Below the pieces are notes generated by a model. It was given only the letters and a program-made list of their open reading frames with translations, had not been told where the DNA came from and searched no databases. From Pseudomonas sp. CROZ-RG-20F-R04-15 (GTDB lineage Bacteria; Pseudomonadota; Gammaproteobacteria; Pseudomonadales; Pseudomonadaceae): a DNA stretch of 64,000 bases. The position numbers and the translations under genes were made by a program. Location of the stretch: contig NZ_JAKNQL010000031.1 in the NCBI RefSeq assembly GCF_022662375.1, positions 1 through 64,000 on the forward strand. The letters are read 5' to 3'. The stretch's first letter is position 1, and every line of letters begins with the position of its first letter. Of the stretch, positions 59,467 to 64,000 are shown piece by piece.

Positions 59467-60090
59467 TTAAGGTTTTGGGGGGGCCAGTTTCTGGCCTTGA
59501 TCTACGGCCCAGGCCACGACTTTCGCGGTCAGGCGATCACTGGCCTGGCCAAACCCGGCCACCACCGACGGTACCTGTACATCGTTCAGAGGCTGGCGCT
59601 CTTCAAAGCGGCGGCTGGCCAGAATCCGCTGGTCATAGCCACGCACCAGCAACGCATCAACCCGCACCACAACGCTGGCCTGTGCTCCCTGATATTCAGT
59701 CTGAAACGCCTGCAAATTCCCGCCCAACTCCAGATCCGCAGCAAAGTTACTGTCATCGGTACTCAGCAACGTCACCCGACCGTCGCGTGCAAACCCGTCC
59801 AATAGCCGATTGCGCACCAGCACCGGCGCCGGATCACTCCAGCGCGAGCCTTTGTAGCTGCTGATCACATCGCCCTGTGGAATCACCGCAATCGTCGGCC
59901 GGTTCAACGCTTCGCTGGCCTGCAACTTGTTCAGCCGCAGCGACCAATGCTGAGTCGTCGCCGGACTGGCCGAGGCGGGCGTCTGGGCGGTTGGCAGGCG
60001 ATAGACATCCGATGGCTCGGCCTGGGGCAGAATCGAACATGAGCTGATCAAGGTGAAGCCGGCGAGGAGGGCAAGTCGAGTCAGCTTCAT
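59467..60090 (-). CDS. PqiC-like lipoprotein of an MCE transport system
   Basis: 207-aa lipoprotein (signal MKLTRLALLAGFTLISSC, lipobox Cys18) of the ABC-type transport auxiliary family related to PqiC/DUF330. The mature domain has a beta-alpha core (LRLNKLQASEALNRPTIAVIPQGDVISSYKGSRWSDPAPVLVRNRL). Probably the outer-membrane partner of the MCE protein. Overlaps that gene by four bases. Confidence 0.87.
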   Translation of the reverse strand: MKLTRLALLAGFTLISSCSILPQAEPSDVYRLPTAQTPASASPATTQHWSLRLNKLQASEALNRPTIAVIPQGDVISSYKGSRWSDPAPVLVRNRLLDGFARDGRVTLLSTDDSNFAADLELGGNLQAFQTEYQGAQASVVVRVDALLVRGYDQRILASRRFEERQPLNDVQVPSVVAGFGQASDRLTAKVVAWAVDQGQKLAPPKP

Positions 60091-61025
60091 GGCGTGAATT
60101 CCTTGTTCTTGTCACGGCCCAGCAGGTAGCCGCTGGGGTTGGCCTCGAGGCGTTGCGAGATGGCGCGCAACGAAGTCAGCGTCTCGCGCAGTTCGCGGAT
60201 CGCCGGGGCCAGGCCATTGAGGCCCTGCATGCCGTTGTCGAGGGAGTTTTCGTTTTTGCTCAGCAACGTGCTGATGGTTGTTGTGCTTTGCTCCAGCGAC
60301 TTCATCGCCTGCTCGGCACTGCCCAAAGCCTGCTTGCCCTGATCGTTGATCAAGCCGTTGGCGTTGCGCATCAGCAGCGAGGTCTGTTCGAGCATGCTGC
60401 CGGCCTGTTTGCCGACCGTCGCCAGTTGCTGCATGGCTTGCTTGATGTCACCGCGCTGATCGTTGATGGTGCCGGTGGTCTGCTCCAGATGGGCGAGGGT
60501 TTTGCTGACGCGCTCGACGTTTTCGGCGGAGAACATCTGGTTGGCGTTCTGCAGCAGCGCGGTAATACCGGACATCAAATCGTTGCTGTCATTGAGCAGC
60601 CGCGAGATCGGCGAGGGCGAGGCGACGATGGTCGGCAGATTGCCGTCGTGGCCACGCAGCTGCGGACTTTCGGGCGTGCCACCGCTGAGCTGGATGAGCG
60701 ATGTACCAGTGATCCCGGCCAATGCCAGTTTGGCCTGCGTGTCTTCTTTGACTGGCGTGTCACCGGCCAAGCGAATCCGCGCCAGCACCCGTCGCGGATC
60801 TTTCGGATCAAGGCGCAGGGTGATCACATCGCCGACCTTGATCCCGCTGTACTGCACCGGGCTGCCCTTGGACAGACCGGTGACCGCCTCGTTGAAGACA
60901 ATCTCGTAATCCTTGAACTCGGTGTCGACGCTGGACTTGGCCAGCCACAGGCCGAAGAGCAGGGCGCCTGCCACGACAATCACTGAGAACAGGCCGATCA
61001 ACACATGATGGGCTCGGGTTTCCAT
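60087..61025 (-). CDS. MCE/MlaD-family lipid-binding protein
   Basis: 312-aa membrane-anchored protein with one N-terminal helix (HHVLIGLFSVIVVAGALLFGLWLA) and one MCE domain (residues about 40-115). The C-terminal half is a long coiled region (VERVSKTLAHLEQTTGTINDQRGDIKQAMQQL onward) that could span the periplasm. The ATG at 61025 is used; the longer frame runs into the next gene. Presents lipids between the ABC machinery and the outer-membrane lipoprotein. Confidence 0.92.
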   Translation of the reverse strand: METRAHHVLIGLFSVIVVAGALLFGLWLAKSSVDTEFKDYEIVFNEAVTGLSKGSPVQYSGIKVGDVITLRLDPKDPRRVLARIRLAGDTPVKEDTQAKLALAGITGTSLIQLSGGTPESPQLRGHDGNLPTIVASPSPISRLLNDSNDLMSGITALLQNANQMFSAENVERVSKTLAHLEQTTGTINDQRGDIKQAMQQLATVGKQAGSMLEQTSLLMRNANGLINDQGKQALGSAEQAMKSLEQSTTTISTLLSKNENSLDNGMQGLNGLAPAIRELRETLTSLRAISQRLEANPSGYLLGRDKNKEFTP

Positions 61026-61026
61026 G

Positions 61027-61830
61027 TCAGACCTCGTTGAGCAATTTGGCGGCGTCCAGCGCCGAGCGGCCGCGCGGGCCGTGGAAGTATTCGTGAATCC
61101 ACGCGTCGTCGGTTTCCGAAACAACGTCGATCGGGCCGGCAACCAGCACCTTCTTCTGCGCCAGTACGGCCACGCGGTCGGTGATGGTGTAGAGCGTGTC
61201 GAGGTCGTGGGTCACCAGAAATACGCTCAGACCCAACGCATCGCGCAGGGTCAGAATCAATTGATCGAACTGCGCCGCGCCAATCGGATCGAGGCCGGCA
61301 GTCGGTTCGTCGAGAAACAGGATGTCCGGATCCAGCGCCAGGGCCCGGGCCAACGCCGCACGCTTGATCATGCCGCCGGACAGCGATGCCGGGTATTTGT
61401 CCGCCGCCGACAGCGGCAGTCCGGCCAGTGCCAGCTTCACTGCCGCCAGGTGCTCGGCATCGTTGCGGCTGAGGCCGGCGTGCTCGATGAGGGGCAGGGC
61501 GACGTTCTCGGTGACGGTCAGCGAGGAGAACAGCGCGCCTTTCTGGAACAAGACGCCGAAGCGTCGTTCAACCATCGAACGCTCGTGCTCCGACAGACTC
61601 GGCAGGTTCTTGCCGAACACTTTCACCATCCCTTCGCTGGGCCGGCGCAAACCGACAATGCTGCGCAACAGCACCGATTTGCCGCTGCCGGAACCGCCGA
61701 CCACGGCAAGAATCTCGCCTTTGTACAAATCCAGATCGAGGTTCTCGTGCACGCTCTGGCTGCCGAAGCGATTGCACAGGCCACGGACTTCGATCACCGC
61801 CTCCGAGGGCGCGCGGGGTAGACGACTCAC
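61027..61830 (-). CDS. ABC transporter ATPase, MlaF-like
   Basis: 267-aa ATPase of the MCE lipid transporter. Walker A GGSGSGKSV; signature LSGGMIKRAALARAL (the variant seen in MlaF-type ATPases); Walker B ILFLDEPTAGLD; H-loop LVTHDLD. Coupled to the permease by a four-base overlap. Confidence 0.94.
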   Translation of the reverse strand: MSRLPRAPSEAVIEVRGLCNRFGSQSVHENLDLDLYKGEILAVVGGSGSGKSVLLRSIVGLRRPSEGMVKVFGKNLPSLSEHERSMVERRFGVLFQKGALFSSLTVTENVALPLIEHAGLSRNDAEHLAAVKLALAGLPLSAADKYPASLSGGMIKRAALARALALDPDILFLDEPTAGLDPIGAAQFDQLILTLRDALGLSVFLVTHDLDTLYTITDRVAVLAQKKVLVAGPIDVVSETDDAWIHEYFHGPRGRSALDAAKLLNEV

Positions 61831-62975
61831 CAGCCCATCTCCATGAAGAACAGTGCGGCCACCGCGTCGAGCACGATCACCACGAAAATCGATTGCACCA
61901 CGGCCGACGTGGTGTGCGCGCCGACCGATTCAGCGCTGCCGCTGACCTTGAAACCTTCCAGGCAACCAATCGCGGCAATCAGGAAAGCAAAGACTGGCGC
62001 CTTCACCAAGCCCACCAGAAAATGCTGAATGCCGATGTCCGATTGCAGCAGTGACAGGAACATCGCCGGCGAAATATCCAGCGACACCGCGCAGACCACG
62101 CCGCCGCCGATGATCCCGCAGAGCATGGCGAGAAAGGTCAGCATCGGCAGCGCCACCAGCATCGCCAGCACACGCGGCACCACCAGCAACTCCATCGGGT
62201 CGAGGCCGAGGGTGCGGATCGCGTCGATTTCTTCGTTGGCCTTCATCGAGCCGATCTGCGCGGTGAAGGCACTCGCGGTGCGGCCGGCCATCAGGATCGC
62301 CGTGAGCAGCACGCCGAACTCACGCAAAAACGAGAAGCCCACCAGGTCCACTGTAAAAATCGTCGCGCCAAAACTGGCCAGCACCGTCGCGCCGAGAAAC
62401 GCCACCACCGCGCCGACCAGAAAGGTCAGCAGCGCCACGATCGGCGCGGCGTCGAGACCGGTCTGCTCGATGTGCGCGATCATCGGCGTGATGCGCCAGC
62501 GCTTGGGCCGGAACAGGCCACGGGCGATGGTTTCCAGGATCAGGCCGATGAAACCCAGCACTTGCAGGGTGTCTTGCCAGACCTTTTCCACGGCGCGGCC
62601 GATCCGGGTCAGCAATTGCACGCTGACGCTGACTTCCGCTTCCTTGATCGGCACGCAGAAATCCGTCATCGATTGATACACGGTTTGCAGCAGCGCGCGG
62701 TCGGCGGAGGAGAGCGTGCAATCGGGATGTTCGGCGGATTTGCCGAGACGCTCGGAGCCGAGCAGTTCGACCAGCAGCGACGCACCAGCGGTGTCGAGGG
62801 CGCCGAGGCTATTCAGATCAATCGACGTGTTGGCGTCGTACTGGCCGTGGAGCTTTTCGCTCAGCGTCTTCAGCTCGGCGTAATGGGCAAGCGTCCAGTC
62901 CCCGGTAACCCGCAGGCGGGCAGGGCTGATCGATGTGTCCAGTTGGGCATTGCCGCTGATCGAGCTGCTGGTCAT
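61827..62975 (-). CDS. MlaE-like permease with N-terminal STAS domain
   Basis: 382-aa membrane subunit. Residues 1-115 form a STAS-like domain (LRVTGDWTLAHYAELKTLSEKLHGQ; NSLGALDTAGASLLVELLG); the rest is a five-helix permease with the MlaE signature FVDLVGFSFLREFGVLLTAILMAGRTASAFTAQIGSMKANEEIDAI. Domain fusion replaces the separate MlaB used in the canonical mla locus. First gene of the operon; upstream gap to the DUF5924-like gene is short. Confidence 0.92.
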   Translation of the reverse strand: MTSSSISGNAQLDTSISPARLRVTGDWTLAHYAELKTLSEKLHGQYDANTSIDLNSLGALDTAGASLLVELLGSERLGKSAEHPDCTLSSADRALLQTVYQSMTDFCVPIKEAEVSVSVQLLTRIGRAVEKVWQDTLQVLGFIGLILETIARGLFRPKRWRITPMIAHIEQTGLDAAPIVALLTFLVGAVVAFLGATVLASFGATIFTVDLVGFSFLREFGVLLTAILMAGRTASAFTAQIGSMKANEEIDAIRTLGLDPMELLVVPRVLAMLVALPMLTFLAMLCGIIGGGVVCAVSLDISPAMFLSLLQSDIGIQHFLVGLVKAPVFAFLIAAIGCLEGFKVSGSAESVGAHTTSAVVQSIFVVIVLDAVAALFFMEMGW

Positions 62976-63029
62976 AAGCTCCGTGCTTGTTCGGTTATCA
63001 GGCGAACTAACGTAATAGCACGAACGCGG

Positions 63030-64000
63030 TTACTTTTCTTTGATCGCTGTGCTGTCCGTGACTTCGAAGCGCAGCACGCCGATCACCTGGCCATCCTCGG
63101 TCAGCACCCGCACCTGCCACTTGCCCGCCGGATTGCCGGGGAAGTTCTGCTTGTGCGTCCACGCGCGGTAGCCTTCCTTGCGCCCGCCGTGGATATCGAG
63201 GGCGATGCGGTCGACCTCTTTGCCGTTGAACTGCCAGACGTGGTAAATCCGCTCATCGAGCCCGCGCGGCGCATTGATCGCGGTGTAGGCGTAGAGCCCG
63301 CCGTTACGGATCTGCTCAGCACTGACTTCATCGAGGCTGGCACCGGGGGTGCGATCTTGCATTTGCGTGCTGATCGCCACGTCGGTCATCCACAGCGTCG
63401 CCGGCGGCACCCACGAGCGCAGCGCCCAACCGACGCCGCCAATGCCGACGGTGATGCACAGGATCGCCAGGGCATTGCGCACCGTGCGAATCGGGAAGAT
63501 CGACGCCAGACTCGGGAACGACAACAACACGGCAATGCCCAGCGCCCATTTGAAGCTCTGCGCCGTGGTCAGGTGCATGATCACTGGCAACGCAGTGAGC
63601 AGGGCGGCGAACAGGGTCAGGGTGTGCAGCGCGAGAAACGCCCAGCGCCGTGGCGCCAGCCATTTGTAATAGAGCGGATCGACGATGGAGATCAGTGCCG
63701 CCACGCTGAGCAGGCCAGTGAAGAACAACTGGCCGCTGTTCCACGTCGTGGTGATGAAGAAGAACGGCAGAACGAAAAACAGGCTTTCCTGATGGATCAT
63801 CTGCGTGGCGTAACGCAGCAGCGGCTGGGGAATCTCGCGTTTGAACACGCGGGTGAAGAGGCCGGTGAGGGTATTTTCCAGCATCAGCCAGATCCAGCTG
63901 AGCAGCATGATCACGGTGATCCAGCTCGCCAGTCCCTGCTGGCGGTCGACCATGATGAAACTGCCGACGCCGGAGATGAAACCGCCAAGCGCAATGACCC
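63030..64000 (-). CDS. DUF5924/DUF2914-like membrane protein (5' end outside window)
   Basis: At least 323 residues are visible; the frame stays open to the window edge, so the start is missing. About seven membrane helices (for example ASWITVIMLLSWIWLMLENTLTGL and HTLTLFAALLTALPVIMHLTTAQSFKWALGIAVLL) precede a C-terminal periplasmic DUF2914-like domain (YHVWQFNGKEVDRIALDIHGGRKEGYRAWTHKQNFPGNPAGKWQVRVLTEDGQVIGVLRFEV). Function unknown. Confidence 0.78.
   Translation of the reverse strand, partial: VIALGGFISGVGSFIMVDRQQGLASWITVIMLLSWIWLMLENTLTGLFTRVFKREIPQPLLRYATQMIHQESLFFVLPFFFITTTWNSGQLFFTGLLSVAALISIVDPLYYKWLAPRRWAFLALHTLTLFAALLTALPVIMHLTTAQSFKWALGIAVLLSFPSLASIFPIRTVRNALAILCITVGIGGVGWALRSWVPPATLWMTDVAISTQMQDRTPGASLDEVSAEQIRNGGLYAYTAINAPRGLDERIYHVWQFNGKEVDRIALDIHGGRKEGYRAWTHKQNFPGNPAGKWQVRVLTEDGQVIGVLRFEVTDSTAIKEK

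Overview
The window is a GC-rich, densely packed stretch of a Pseudomonas chromosome, most likely the P. fluorescens group. The evidence is the gene set (prlC-yheV, caa3-type cox cluster, metNIQ, zur-znuCBA, polA-engB, cytochrome c4-dsbA, kinB-algB, gltP) and many short palindromes built on GAGCAAGCTCGC or GAGCAGGCTCGC, typical of fluorescent pseudomonads. No rRNA, tRNA, CRISPR array, insertion sequence, prophage or classical defence island was found. Nearly everything is core metabolism. The unusual material lies in intergenic regions and a few accessory genes. The last gene (DUF5924-like) runs off the right edge.

Layout. 0-8 kb: luciferase-like oxidoreductase, OsmC, small periplasmic and lipoproteins, a predicted aminopeptidase, HAD phosphatase, gamma carbonic anhydrase, oligopeptidase A and YheV. 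8-15 kb is accessory: a second, divergent M3 peptidase, a TpbA-like phosphatase, and a three-subunit gluconate 2-dehydrogenase. 14.9-17 kb: an AT-richer pocket with two mini-proteins carrying one dockerin-like calcium loop each, then a radical SAM gene behind a perfect LexA box. 17-29 kb: beta carbonic anhydrase plus SulP transporter, then the cytochrome oxidase structural and assembly genes (coxB-coxA-ctaG-coxC, SURF1, a SCO-like protein, ctaA, cyoE, SCO). 29-39 kb: methionine importer, catalase HPII, a lipoprotein, and zinc uptake with a Zur-like site.

39-49.7 kb: thrB, DUF2782, polA, a probable ErsA small RNA, engB, two cytochromes c, dsbA, a nuclease-family protein, a diguanylate cyclase and AmpDh2. 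49.7-56 kb: a CSS-EAL phosphodiesterase, kinB-algB, and a divergent three-gene envelope cluster (one-TM protein, DUF1328, Ivy-like) behind a sigma-54-type promoter. 56-64 kb: gltP, a nucleoside-recognition protein, a four-gene MCE lipid-transport operon, and the partial DUF5924 gene.

Themes. Respiration genes fit together: gluconate dehydrogenase and cytochromes feed electrons to the caa3 oxidase, whose heme A, copper and assembly factors are encoded alongside. Envelope stress and c-di-GMP control also cluster: AlgB/KinB, an AlgU-type promoter on the ErsA candidate, TpbA-like phosphatase, a cyclase and a phosphodiesterase. The most interesting signals are (1) the sigma-54 promoter with IHF site and inverted repeats divergent from algB, (2) the LexA box on the radical SAM gene, (3) the ErsA locus, (4) the M3 paralogue with altered substrate-binding residues, (5) the twin calcium-loop mini-proteins, and (6) an uncatalogued 56-codon ORF and candidate leader RNA upstream of gltP.
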